A stretch of DNA of 64,000 nt from Peribacillus simplex (GTDB lineage: Bacteria; Bacillota; Bacilli; Bacillales; DSM-1321). The stretch is from assembly GCF_001578185.1 (NCBI RefSeq), contig NZ_CP011008.1:328001-392000 (forward strand). Reading direction: 5' to 3'. Position 1 is the first letter of the stretch, and the number at the start of each line of letters is the position of its first letter. The translations under genes and the position numbers were made by a program. This document shows positions 1 to 8,695 of the stretch, piece after piece. The notes beneath the pieces are model-generated. The model saw only the letters and a program-made list of their open reading frames with translations. It searched no databases and was not told the origin of the DNA.

Positions 1-57
1 TATTATTAAAATTTCAACTTTACTAAAAATTTAGTTGTTGTAATAATAATTATACAT

Positions 58-63
58 TATAAT
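58..63 (+). promoter_or_regulatory. Candidate -10 box of ridA promoter
   Basis: A perfect TATAAT lies 46 bases before the ridA start in a very AT-rich leader. The -35 element is weak (TTGTTG at 34-39, spacer 18). The window begins too close to exclude transcription from further upstream. Confidence 0.4.
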
Positions 64-109
64 AAAATAAAATCATCATAATAATTTTTTATTACAGGAG
101 GCAATTACG

Positions 110-496
110 ATGAAAAACGCTATTTCAACGAACAATGCACCAAGTGCCATTGGACCTTATTCTCAAGCAGTAAAAATGGGAGACTTTCTTTTTGTTTCTG
201 GACAACTTCCGATTAACCCAAGTACAAATGAAATGCCGGAATCCGTTGCAGAACAAACGAAGCAATCATTAGAAAATGTAAAAGCCATTCTAGAAGCTGC
301 TGGAAGTGATTTACAACATGTCTTAAAAACAACTGTATTTTTAAAAGATATGAATACGTTTACGAAAATGAATGAAGTATATCAATCGTACTTTACTGAA
401 AATTATCCGGCTAGAAGTGCAGTAGAGGTTGCTCGCTTACCAAAAGAGGCTTTAGTGGAGATCGAAGTCATTGCATGTGTACCAAATAATAAGTAG
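110..496 (+). CDS. ridA: RidA family enamine/imine deaminase
   Basis: 128 residues, the normal length for the RidA/YjgF/YER057c family, small trimeric cytosolic enzymes that hydrolyse reactive 2-aminoacrylate and other enamines/imines released by PLP enzymes. The family signature is clear: N-terminal [13 protein letters not shown] (9-21), SGQLP near 30-34, and the C-terminal [18 protein letters not shown] segment, which holds the conserved substrate-binding arginine (R102) and glutamate (E119). The ATG is preceded by AGGAGG with good spacing. The next gene is 400 bases away, so it is probably transcribed alone. The family is certain; the exact physiological substrate (2-aminoacrylate or another imine) cannot be read from sequence. 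Confidence 0.93.
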   Translation: MKNAISTNNAPSAIGPYSQAVKMGDFLFVSGQLPINPSTNEMPESVAEQTKQSLENVKAILEAAGSDLQHVLKTTVFLKDMNTFTKMNEVYQSYFTENYPARSAVEVARLPKEALVEIEVIACVPNNK

Positions 497-901
497 TAGT
501 ACATTCAAATAATCCTATTGAAATATGATCGCGCAGGGGGGGGGAAACCGTTTTATTTAACCATTTGTGTAAGCCTTTTCAATCTATTTTTCTACTTAAA
601 GGGGTCTCGCCAAGATTTCGGAAATTTTGTACGCTAAGCGAATTTCAGCAATGATTTTGCTGTTTTTATGTACGTTAAGCCCTTCCCAAAAACGGTATCA
701 GTCCAGATTATTGAAACTTTGTTTTGGTATTGAGTTTTGGGTCTGAAAACCAGCTATTTTCAAAGAAAAAGTAGCTTTGTTAGATCCAGCATCAAAAACG
801 AACGTTAGGGTGCTTCACTTTTATATCAAGGTTTGTAGCCTTAACGTACATTTTTTCCGAAATGTTGTCTGTACCTCTTAAAGCATCTATTTAGGAGGGA
901 C
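497..901 (+). other. Intergenic region with G9 run and inverted repeat
   Basis: No gene is visible in these 405 bases. There is a run of nine G at 536-544. A 24-base imperfect inverted repeat (615-638 against 840-863, 20 of 24 positions matching) encloses about 200 bases, and a third short copy of its core (TGTACGTTAAG) lies at 669-679. This looks like a small degenerate palindromic element or an operator pair for the downstream transporter operon. Confidence 0.5.
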
Positions 902-2206
902 ATGCTATTGACTAATCAAAATAACAACAAAAAAAAATGGTTTACGCTTGCCGTATTAATTCTGGGTGGAGGAACGGTCTTTAAACTCCCTTGGTTAAAA
1001 GATGCTTTTTATATCCCTATGATGGATTATTTCCATTTGACACACACACAAATTGGTTTTACCCTGTCTGTTTACGCTTTTATCCAGACCTTTGGTTACC
1101 TCATATCTATGTATGTAGCAGATCGATTTTCCAAGAAAAAGTTGATGCCGGTTGCTTTAATTGGGATTGGAGGAACGGGATTTTACTTGACAACATTTCC
1201 AAGTTATTACGAAATATTAGTCATTTGGGGACTTTTCGCATTATTTGCAGAAATTGCTTTTTGGCCCGTCTTGATTAAATCTGTAAGATTACTAGGGGAT
1301 TCAAATGAACAGGGGAGAATGTTTGGATACCTAGAAGCAGGAAGAGGAATCGTAGATACTGTAATAGCGTTTGCTGCCCTTGGAATCTTTAAATGGTTAG
1401 GAGAAGGGGTGGCAGGTTTCAGAGGTGCCATCCTCTTCTTTTCGATTACCATGATTGTGATTGCTATTATTTTGTATTTCCTCCTTGAAGAGGATGAAAT
1501 TAAAGAGGTAGATGAGCAAGGCGAAAAAGTTAACAAAAATAAGGTAGCATTAAAAGGTGCTTTAAAAGCGATAAAAATGCCAGAAATATGGGTAGTTGCA
1601 TTCACTATATTTTCAGTATATTCCGTTTATATTGGTTTGACGTACTTTGTTCCATTCTTAAAAGACATCTATGGAGTACCTGTTGCTTTAATAGGGGTAT
1701 ATGGGATCATTAACTCATACGGTTTAAAAATGTTAGGCGGACCTATAGGGGGATTCTTGGCTGACAAAAAGTTTAAATCTCCATCAAAATATTTGCGGGT
1801 GGCTTTTGCAGCATCTATCATTGGAATGATTATCTTTATTCTGTTGCCACATCAACATCTGAATGTTTATGTTGGCGTAACCTTTACACTCGCTTACGGT
1901 GCCATCATCTTTTCACAAAGAGCGGTATTCTTTGCTCCTATTGAAGAAGTAGGAATCCCAAGAGAAATAAGTGGTGCCGCAGTTTCTATTGCCTGCTTAG
2001 TAGGATATGCTCCTTCCATGTTTGCCTTTACTCTATATGGAAGCATGTTAGATCGATCACCAGGAATGGAAGGATATCGACATGTCTTTTTGACCATGAT
2101 TGCATTTGCAGTTATCGGTTTACTTATTAGTAGCTATTTAGTAAAAATCGTAAACAAGAAAAAAGAACTCCAACAAAATCTGGAGGGCAACCAATTCAAT
2201 GCTTAA
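902..2206 (+). CDS. MFS transporter
   Basis: About 434 residues with twelve hydrophobic segments in two six-helix halves separated by a charged central loop (about 195-215, EEDEIKEVDEQGEKVNKNK), the standard major facilitator architecture. The loop between helices 2 and 3 carries the MFS-type motif ADRFSKKKLMP, and the second half has a matching GFLADKKFKSPSK loop. The following gene encodes a TIM-barrel sugar isomerase-like protein 41 bases downstream, so the substrate is probably a sugar, sugar acid or polyol; this is inference. The ATG at 902 sits only about 3 bases from AGGAGG, whereas a TTG at 908 in the same frame has ideal spacing, so the true start may be 908. Confidence 0.85.
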   Translation: MLLTNQNNNKKKWFTLAVLILGGGTVFKLPWLKDAFYIPMMDYFHLTHTQIGFTLSVYAFIQTFGYLISMYVADRFSKKKLMPVALIGIGGTGFYLTTFPSYYEILVIWGLFALFAEIAFWPVLIKSVRLLGDSNEQGRMFGYLEAGRGIVDTVIAFAALGIFKWLGEGVAGFRGAILFFSITMIVIAIILYFLLEEDEIKEVDEQGEKVNKNKVALKGALKAIKMPEIWVVAFTIFSVYSVYIGLTYFVPFLKDIYGVPVALIGVYGIINSYGLKMLGGPIGGFLADKKFKSPSKYLRVAFAASIIGMIIFILLPHQHLNVYVGVTFTLAYGAIIFSQRAVFFAPIEEVGIPREISGAAVSIACLVGYAPSMFAFTLYGSMLDRSPGMEGYRHVFLTMIAFAVIGLLISSYLVKIVNKKKELQQNLEGNQFNA

Positions 2207-2247
2207 TTTTATATCAAAAGATAAATTGACATAAGGGAGTGTAAGAC

Positions 2248-3198
2248 ATGAAAATTGGATTAGAGACAGAAAGCTTTCACTTGCAGTTTATTACAGGTCG
2301 AATGGATATTTTCGGTTTTATCAGAAAAACAGCCGAATTGGGATTAGATGGAGTCATGATCAATATTGTTCCATGGCCAGGGTTGCCAGGAATTGGTACA
2401 TTAGAATCATTTGAACCGGAATACTTAGACAAGGTGAAAAAAGAAATTCAAAAGTATGGATTTTTCGCTGAAATCGATACAAATGGAACCGATCCGAAAC
2501 ATCTAACCGAGGTCATTGAGGCCGCGCATAGAATTGGAGCGGATGTCATTCGTACGTATACCTGCATGGGAGAATATGATCCAGGCAGATTGAGAAGAGC
2601 TCCCGAAGATATTAAACAAATTGTACCATTATTAAAGAAATATAGAATCAAGCTTGCTGTTGAAAATCACGAGGAAGAGTTAACGGATGAAGTGATTCAA
2701 ATCATAAAGGAAGTCAACAGCCCTTGGGTTGGTGCTCATTGTGATTTCGGGAATGCAATGATGGCATGGGAGGACCCGGTTGATGCTGTAAGAAAATTAG
2801 CACCATATGCCTTTACAACTCATTTTAAGGATCATATTATCGTCCATGATGGCGAAGATTACAGGGTATGTGGCGTACCTGCTGGGACTGGTAATATCGA
2901 TTTGGAAGAATCTTTTAAAATATTGATTGAGAATTCAATGTTGACTAGAATCAACGTTGAAATGTGCTTCCCGTATGCCATCCATTTTAAGAGAGAGCCT
3001 GGTACAGGTGGAGTCTTTGCAGTAGGAGAAGGAGCATTTAAGGTGGAACAATCTCCTTATGATTTAAATGTAATTAAACCATTGGATTACTATTATCCGC
3101 CAGCAGAACTTCTAGAACAAATGATTGAGGATCAAGAAAAAGGTGCAGAGCAATCAGTTAGATATGCACTTGCATTAAGGGATAAATACTGCCGCTAA
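2248..3198 (+). CDS. Sugar phosphate isomerase/epimerase-like TIM barrel protein
   Basis: 316 residues of the xylose isomerase-like TIM barrel/AP endonuclease 2 superfamily, which includes IolE-, IolI- and tagatose epimerase-like enzymes. The four expected metal ligands appear in the canonical order at strand ends: E139 (LAVENHEEE), D166 (AHCDFGNAMM), H192 (THFKDH) and E238 (INVEMCF). It therefore probably uses a divalent metal to isomerise, epimerise or dehydrate a sugar-like substrate. It is co-oriented with the MFS transporter, 41 bases behind it, with its own GGGAG site, and is followed by a hairpin terminator. The two genes look like an uptake-plus-catabolism pair. The substrate cannot be named from sequence. 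Confidence 0.8.
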   Translation: MKIGLETESFHLQFITGRMDIFGFIRKTAELGLDGVMINIVPWPGLPGIGTLESFEPEYLDKVKKEIQKYGFFAEIDTNGTDPKHLTEVIEAAHRIGADVIRTYTCMGEYDPGRLRRAPEDIKQIVPLLKKYRIKLAVENHEEELTDEVIQIIKEVNSPWVGAHCDFGNAMMAWEDPVDAVRKLAPYAFTTHFKDHIIVHDGEDYRVCGVPAGTGNIDLEESFKILIENSMLTRINVEMCFPYAIHFKREPGTGGVFAVGEGAFKVEQSPYDLNVIKPLDYYYPPAELLEQMIEDQEKGAEQSVRYALALRDKYCR

Positions 3199-3207
3199 AT
3201 AAAAAAC

Positions 3208-3246
3208 AGGGAGAGGTTTTTTAAGGAGTAATCTCCCTATTTATTT
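3208..3246 (+). terminator. Rho-independent terminator of the MFS/isomerase unit
   Basis: Seven-base perfect stem (AGGGAGA 3208-3214 with TCTCCCT 3232-3238) followed by TATTTATTTT, starting 9 bases after the stop codon. Confidence 0.7.
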
Positions 3247-4041
3247 TACAGAAGGCATTTTCAACGTATCAGCTGTTTCGTAAATGAAACTGTTGTTTTC
3301 GCAAATGGAATCAAACCCAAACCACGGAATAGGACCTATCATTTTAGGAAAAACACACGTTTAGGCATAATTGACATAAACAAACCATTAACAACTATGT
3401 TTCAAAATTCAAAATAACATAATGTTAGAACCTGTCTTTATTTGGGAGCACGAACATGGAAATCTAAATAAAATCGCTGGAAATTTAAAAGCATTTATAT
3501 TAAAAATATAAAATACTAGGTGTATATTTATGTTTAGGTATTAAACTTTAGAATAATTAGATTTTTAGTGAATAAAAAATTCCTTTTTTATAACTAGACT
3601 AGTGTTGGCTGTCCTTAAAGTGGCAGCCACTTTTTTGATTGTATATAGGATTTTAATTTGCTAAAGAAACTGCAACGAATGGATGTAAAAGTATGTTTAT
3701 TTACTTAATTTTTAATTGAAGCATTTTTTGATAATAAAGAAATCGCTCAAATTTGGAATATTAGGTCACCGATAGGAATGTTTGTAGGTTCACACTTATC
3801 AACCTTTCAATGCAAGTGAAAGGTTAGGGCTTCGTAATATCTCGGTTCGTTTACAAAATCATTACTGATAACATCTATATTTTATTTATGCGTAAAATCT
3901 CTGTTTTACACATAATTGAACATAGGAATTAATGTTTAGTATCTAAATCTTCTTTGAGCGTTTCTTTTTTGTTCATAAGTAATATTGGTTGACTTTATTT
4001 AAAGGTGTTCGAAAGACCAATGAATCTAGGCCAATTTAAAA
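3247..4041. other. Long intergenic region without a recognisable gene
   Basis: About 800 AT-rich bases with no convincing ORF on either strand. The only clear structure is an orphan terminator-like hairpin on + (TGGCTG 3606-3611 with CAGCCA 3624-3629, then CTTTTTTG), which may mark the end of a lost gene or a small RNA. Confidence 0.45.
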
Positions 4042-4074
4042 AGCATGAACCAAGTTGATTACTGGGTTCATGCT
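4037..4074 (-). terminator. Terminator downstream of the SpoIID-domain gene
   Basis: Ten-base perfect stem (4042-4051 with 4065-4074) followed on the minus strand by a short T run. It lies 110 bases past the stop of the minus-strand SpoIID/LytB gene. Confidence 0.6.
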
Positions 4075-4184
4075 CTCAAGGTTGCCTAATTAACTATAGA
4101 GAGGTTTAATTTTTTGGTTCACTTTAGACATTTAAATAATCAAGCTCACCCAAAATTGATTTGGGCTTTCATGGATAGATTTCG

Positions 4185-6647
4185 TTATCGGACATTCGTT
4201 AAGTATTTTCCATATACATAACCTGTTTCCTTACCGTACTTAATTTTGTACCAAGAACTGCTATTAGTAATGACGGTAACAGTTTGGTTTTTCTTCAAAG
4301 AGCCAAGAACTTTCCCTGATGTGGAGGGTTTGGAACGGACATTTAACTTTGTAGCATTGACCCTACCAGTCATATTCTTCGCTGCCGGTTTGTTTAATGT
4401 GTAGGAAGTCGTAGTTGCACGTTTGTTCTTACTTGGATCTATCGCTGTAATGGTAAACGTATACTTTCCGTTCGAAACCTTTGATACATCCCAGGATGCA
4501 CTTTGGACACCGGCATTTTTATTAGTATTATTGGTCAGTGTCGCCACGGTTTTGCCTTTTGCATCTTTTACTTGAACGGTTACCTTCGCCTTTTCGTTAA
4601 TCTCATACTTCAAATCAACTTTATTCGTTTTTGAATCATATGAGGTTTTTATATTCTTAATGGAAGGTGAAGTTGTATCGGGTTTTGTTAATGTAAATGT
4701 AACCGTTGCTGAGCTTTTATTTTGATTACTGTCGATCGTTGCAATTTCAAATGAGTACTTACCGTTCGAAACCTTAGATACATTCCACGATGTCCATTGG
4801 ATACCGGCATTTTTCTCTGTATTATTGATCGTAGTAGCTAGGATTTTACCTTTTGTGTCTTTTACTTGAACAGTAACCTTTGATTTTTCATTGGTCTCAT
4901 ACTTTAGAAAAACCTTATTCGTTTTTGAGTCATATGAGGTATTTGTATTATTAATAACTGGAGCCGTTGTGTCAGGTTTTGTTAATGCAAATGGAACAGA
5001 TACTGAACTTGAATTATTACTACTATCAATCGTTCTAACTTCAAAGGTGTATGAACCGTTGCTTACCCTTGAAGCATCCCAAACGGCTAATTGCAATCCT
5101 GATGGCCTTTCGTCCCCTTTAACAAGAGAAGCGACGACATCCTCTTTTTCATCCTTAACTTCCACTGTCACATTCGCTTTTTCATTCGTATCAAAGGTTA
5201 ATTTGACTTGGTTTGTTTTAGTATCGTAATACGTTTTTATATTATTAATTGTTGGTGCTGTTTCATCTTTAGGTGCAGGATCCGGAACTGGTGTTGGGAT
5301 TGGCGTTGGAATGACAGGTGCCGGTTCCGGCTTTACTGGTTCTACTTCCTCAGGTTCTGGCTCATAAGCTTGTTTTAAGCTTGTCCCTTCATAATAGAAT
5401 GCAAGAATCTCGCGATACGTATATCCCTGTTCACCAGCCTTTTTCGCGCCATACTGGCTTAGTCCGACACCATGGCCGAATCCTTTACCTGAAACGTTAA
5501 TCGTATCCTTTGCAGTATCTACTTTTTCTATTAAAAAGCTTTTCATGAAGCTCAGGCCTATAATGTCTCTAATTTTCGAAGCCGCTACATCTTCTAATAT
5601 TACACTTTGTTGTAGCGCTTTCCCCTTTTCTTTCACCATAAATTCAATCGTAATACTTCCTTTACTCACCCTGCCGCTACTTGTTGGTGCTTGAAGGGTG
5701 AGTATAGGGACAGCGGTAATTTTAATGTCTTTGCCTGTATAGCCATTTGACTGTAGCCAGGCTCTTATATTAGAAATTTCTTGTGTTTGTTCGGCTTCCT
5801 TCGTATTAGCCCACCATGTATCTGCTTTTGTCAAATCTAAGTTTGTAAGGTCTATTTGATGCTTTTTCACACTAAAACTCCATGCAGTTTGCGGATCATA
5901 TGGATCGTTTTTGACCATTAAATATGGTCGCTCTGTGCCGCCCCATACATTTTTGTTGGACTCCGTTTTTCCTCCATTGCTAGAGTAAAAAAGAGCATCT
6001 GAACCTATATGTTGTTGTTTATCACCATAACCAATGACCTGACCTTCTGTTGCGTTAACAGCTTTTGTTGAATTTCCGTGCCAAGCATAGCCACCGTATA
6101 CCTGGAAACTCACTGTGTCATCGGGCGTTCTGTTGATGTAGCTCATTGCATAGGTTCTTGCTGCTACAGCCTGTGCCTTTAAGGCTTCCTGATTCCATAA
6201 AGCGGGCATTTCAGCTGGAACAACCCCTTTTAAATAATCTTCAAGACCAATCGAGTTATACGGACGGATGAATTTCCCATCTTCCATAATAAAACGGAAA
6301 CTACCTAAGTATGTACGGCCATTAATCGAAAGTGGACCGTTCCCTGTTTCAGGTTTCACTTCAATCTCAGAAGCTTTGCCTAATTCTTTTGAATCTAACA
6401 GCACAACAATTTCCGTACCGCTGACCCTCAACGTATACTTCTTGTTCGATTCTAGTTTTACATTTGCTAGATTCGTAGTGTACGTGACTTCCGGTTCGAC
6501 GGTAATCTCAGATTTGTTACCAAGATAGCCTTTTAATTTAACCTTAATGATTGGATCGGATGCCGCCTTAACTGATATTTCCGGAAGCAAAAATAGCATG
6601 AGAACGAGTGTAACAAACATCCATATTCTATACCGTACCTTTTTCAT
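4185..6647 (-). CDS. Secreted SpoIID/LytB-domain protein with Ig-like repeats and SH3b
   Basis: 820 residues. An N-terminal signal peptide (about 1-28) is followed by a SpoIID/LytB domain (about 105-435) with GVVPAEMP (catalytic-type E146), QAVAARTYA, YSSNGGKTES and the terminal GKGFGHGVGLSQYGA motif. A Pro/Glu-rich linker (about 440-475) leads to three near-identical modules of about 95 residues resembling FlgD/Ig-like folds, and a C-terminal SH3b domain (about 760-820). SpoIID proteins are lytic transglycosylases acting on denuded glycan; LytB relatives activate the amidase LytC. This one is a cell-wall-bound extracellular protein, larger than SpoIID (about 340 aa), so it is a LytB-like wall factor rather than the sporulation enzyme. 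AGG-type RBS (GGAGG) before the ATG. Monocistronic. Confidence 0.88.
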   Translation of the reverse strand: MKKVRYRIWMFVTLVLMLFLLPEISVKAASDPIIKVKLKGYLGNKSEITVEPEVTYTTNLANVKLESNKKYTLRVSGTEIVVLLDSKELGKASEIEVKPETGNGPLSINGRTYLGSFRFIMEDGKFIRPYNSIGLEDYLKGVVPAEMPALWNQEALKAQAVAARTYAMSYINRTPDDTVSFQVYGGYAWHGNSTKAVNATEGQVIGYGDKQQHIGSDALFYSSNGGKTESNKNVWGGTERPYLMVKNDPYDPQTAWSFSVKKHQIDLTNLDLTKADTWWANTKEAEQTQEISNIRAWLQSNGYTGKDIKITAVPILTLQAPTSSGRVSKGSITIEFMVKEKGKALQQSVILEDVAASKIRDIIGLSFMKSFLIEKVDTAKDTINVSGKGFGHGVGLSQYGAKKAGEQGYTYREILAFYYEGTSLKQAYEPEPEEVEPVKPEPAPVIPTPIPTPVPDPAPKDETAPTINNIKTYYDTKTNQVKLTFDTNEKANVTVEVKDEKEDVVASLVKGDERPSGLQLAVWDASRVSNGSYTFEVRTIDSSNNSSSVSVPFALTKPDTTAPVINNTNTSYDSKTNKVFLKYETNEKSKVTVQVKDTKGKILATTINNTEKNAGIQWTSWNVSKVSNGKYSFEIATIDSNQNKSSATVTFTLTKPDTTSPSIKNIKTSYDSKTNKVDLKYEINEKAKVTVQVKDAKGKTVATLTNNTNKNAGVQSASWDVSKVSNGKYTFTITAIDPSKNKRATTTSYTLNKPAAKNMTGRVNATKLNVRSKPSTSGKVLGSLKKNQTVTVITNSSSWYKIKYGKETGYVYGKYLTNVR
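4390..5260 (-). repeat. Three tandem ~285 bp coding repeats
   Basis: Inside the SpoIID/LytB gene, three in-frame copies encode modules starting (A/S)P(T/V/S)I(N/K)N and containing YD(T/S)KTN-V. The two copies nearest the 3' end are most alike at DNA level, as expected from recent duplication; copy number could vary by recombination. Confidence 0.85.
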
Positions 6648-6813
6648 TGAATAACCTCCGCTGAATTAAAAAATAACTAAATAATAGTATAACATCCATA
6701 ATTATACACCGGGCAATATTTTACTATTTTAGGGGTTCCACTTATTCGCCATCACCAGGACAACCAGTAAAAGATAAAAGAAGACATTCGCGTTATATGC
6801 ATATGTTTTTTAA

Positions 6814-7362
6814 AATACATTAGGAACAATTATAGGTATTCTTTTACTTCCTACTTTTATTGCAATTTTTTCAAGGGCTATTGTTCATTTATCTGAAGAA
6901 AGAGGTTCTATACCATCTTTGATAAAAAAGGGGTTAACTCTCGAATACATTAAACGTGGGATAAAACACATTCATTTACCAAAGTTTTCTTACTTAAAGG
7001 ATATTAGATTGAAAGATATTCCCATAAGATTGTTCTTAATTAATATGGTAATAACTGCAATCTATACAATTGGAGTGTTATCTGCGTTATATGCTGCTTT
7101 AATAGCTCCAGAAAGAGCAACAACAGCTATAATGGCATCGGGTCTTATAAATGGAATAGCTACAATTTTACTTATAATTTTTATTGACCCTAAAATATCT
7201 ATTCTTGCGGATGACGTAATAAATCAGAAGGGAAGTTACCTTAATCTCAAGGGTGTATCTCTTATGATGGTTACTTCTCGTTTATTAGGAACGATACTAG
7301 CTCAAGTATTTTTTATTCCAGGGGCAGGATATATTGCTTGGTTTACCAGATTTATTGTCTAA
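6814..7362 (+). pseudogene. Truncated lipid II flippase Amj (DUF2837)
   Basis: An open frame from just after a TAA at 6811-6813 encodes about 180 residues resembling the C-terminal two thirds of Amj, the alternate lipid II flippase of Bacillus (YdaH, DUF2837, about 270 aa, a membrane protein). Recognisable parts are LLLPTFIAIFSRA, a hydrophobic segment ITAIYTIGVLSALYAALIAPE, and the terminal LMMVTSRLLGTILAQ... GAGYIAWF. The N-terminal region is absent and no plausible RBS or start precedes it, so this is a 5'-deleted remnant. Frame and residue conservation of the rest suggest the loss is recent. Assignment rests on my recognition of the C-terminal motifs. Confidence 0.6.
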
Positions 7363-7383
7363 TAATTGCCTGATTTCTTATAG

Positions 7384-7398
7384 AACTAACGGGTGCGT
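7384..7398 (+). repeat. 5' half of dispersed palindromic repeat, split by the intron
   Basis: AACTAACGGGTGCGT abuts the intron; its continuation TAGCTTAGGAACGG starts at 8078. Joined, the two halves give an inverted repeat AACTAACG/CGTTAGCTT. Related sequences are at 8493-8515, 10478-10527 and 18340-18360. Confidence 0.65.
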
Positions 7399-8077
7399 GT
7401 GCGGCCGAGCCTAGGTCGTATCATATAGCGGGTGGGATTCCCGTCGAGTAAGAACTAGCCATTCGCTCGTAGCGAGTCTTGGAGGGCTAAAGGTAACTTT
7501 AGTCTTTAAGCGTAGACAGTTAGGTGGCGGGCCGAAAGCCAAATGGTTGAAGGGATTGAGCTCCATAATGTTAGTAAATCGAGAGGGCTGATGCCTTACG
7601 CACAGCAGAAAGCTACATTTTATCTTTCGTTAAGGGCAAGATGGATAAAACCTCTCTGGAGTCAGAGACCTTGGCACGTTACACATCGATATGATACGGC
7701 AACTCGGGAGACCCTATCGGTCTTTTCTTATTAGAAGAGTATGGTGTACAAGCGATAAAAAGTAAGGAAACCAAATGCTGTGTAGGGAGTCGGATAGCAG
7801 CGTAGTACCAATGAAGTTGGGTAATGCCGATGGAGGAAAGGCTAGCTACCAGTTATCGCCCTTACTAGGGAAACATTTACTACACTCAGAGGTAGGGATA
7901 AATGGAAACAAAACTACTAAGGATAGCAGAATTAGCAAAATCTGAATCTGAGAGATTAGCTACATTTTGTGAATGGTAACTAGGAGGAGCCGTGTGCGTG
8001 AATAGCGCAAGCACGGTTCTGTGAGGGGGGCAGGAACACAATCTACCGTAAGGTAGAGAGGTTCCCTTCTACTCGAC
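7399..8077 (+). mobile_element. Group II intron lacking most of its reverse transcriptase ORF
   Basis: The segment begins GTGCGG (consensus 5' GUGYG) and ends GAC (consensus AY). It contains a textbook domain V at 7987-8019 (GAGCCGTG... GCACGGTTC) with the catalytic AGC triad at 7988-7990, followed by a domain VI-like hairpin and CTACTCGAC. Domain IV keeps only a 25-codon ORF at 7902-7979 that begins METKLLRIAELAKS, the typical N-terminus of intron-encoded maturase/reverse transcriptases, then stops; the rest of the enzyme is deleted. It is about 679 nt. Boundaries come from rejoining the flanks into a palindromic repeat (see findings). It could only move or splice with a maturase in trans. 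Confidence 0.85.
7902..7979 (+). pseudogene. Remnant of intron-encoded reverse transcriptase
   Basis: ATG-initiated 25-codon ORF in intron domain IV. The first ~14 residues match the usual start of group II intron maturases (METKLLRIAE-AK), and the frame ends just before domain V. The palm, thumb and maturase domains, normally about 400 further residues, are missing. Confidence 0.6.
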
Positions 8078-8122
8078 TAGCTTAGGAACGGAGCTATCTT
8101 TAAGGCAGATTTTTCTTTATTC
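8078..8122 (+). repeat. 3' half of the dispersed repeat, terminator-like
   Basis: Bases 8089-8122 match 10494-10527 at 33 of 34 positions. The second copy forms a short GC stem (CTGTCT/AGGCAG) followed by ATTTTTTCTTT, so the unit behaves like a mobile or duplicated intrinsic terminator. Confidence 0.65.
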
Positions 8123-8246
8123 AAACTATGGGGGCAGAATAGTTCAAGTACCATAGTTTATTCGAACTGTGCAACATAATCATTTGGAAATTACTTTGGA
8201 ATATTTTTTGATTTACTACGAATCCTAATTTTAGGAGGCGAAAAAA

Positions 8247-8396
8247 ATGAAAAAACAAGAAAAATCAAAAAATCTTGGCCAAAAAGCTGATTCAATGAAT
8301 GCCTTGGATCAAGGGTTAAACTTGTTTCCACAAATAGTTAATAACGCTACTGGTATTGATAAGGGGAACGACGGTAAAATAAATAAAAATGATTAA
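8247..8396 (+). CDS. Small hypothetical protein (49 aa)
   Basis: An ATG with a strong AGGAGG site (8233-8238) opens a 49-residue hydrophilic ORF, rich in Lys, Asn and Gln, with no membrane segment or signal peptide. It is followed within 5 bases by a good terminator, so start signals, frame and end signal are all intact despite the decayed surroundings. I do not recognise the family. Its size and RBS strength would fit a small spore or stress protein, but nothing in the sequence proves a role. Confidence 0.6.
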   Translation: MKKQEKSKNLGQKADSMNALDQGLNLFPQIVNNATGIDKGNDGKINKND

Positions 8397-8399
8397 ACT

Positions 8400-8424
8400 G
8401 AACGCCTTTTTGGGGCGTTTTTCT
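8400..8424 (+). terminator. Terminator of the 49-aa gene
   Basis: ACGCC(TTTTT)GGGCGT-type stem at 8402-8418 followed by TTTTTCT. Confidence 0.75.
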
Positions 8425-8551
8425 ATCTTTTCTAATGATTCTTCTCCATCCTACTCCCTCCTTCACTTGTCAACTCAACAATGAGTCCTATAGAACTATC
8501 AGGAGCGTTAGTTGATTAAGGAACACAAAAATGACTAATCCAATTAAATAG

Positions 8552-8598
8552 TAGAAGGGCATGTTTTGAACAATCCTTTTTCAAAACATGCCCTTCTA
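8552..8598. terminator. 18-bp perfect inverted repeat between convergent genes
   Basis: Arms 8552-8569 and 8581-8598 pair perfectly with an 11-base loop. It lies 98 bases past the stop of the minus-strand phosphodiesterase gene. There is no long T tract on either side, so it may be a weak bidirectional terminator or an mRNA 3' end stabiliser. Confidence 0.5.
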
Positions 8599-8695
8599 TT
8601 AAAGCTACACCTAACTCCAAAAACCGAACGAATTTTGCCTTCTAGTATTTAAAAATTTTCAAAAAGCTTAGACTTAATGGTGTTACAGGCTACAA

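Noticed and set aside
4148..4165. CCCAAAATTGATTTGGG hairpin close to the SpoIID gene end
   Set aside because: Short AT-rich stem without a T tract; the stronger hairpin at 4042-4074 explains termination.
7543..7734. 63-aa ORF inside the group II intron
   Set aside because: It overlaps structured intron domains I-III, has no convincing RBS and no protein-like conservation.
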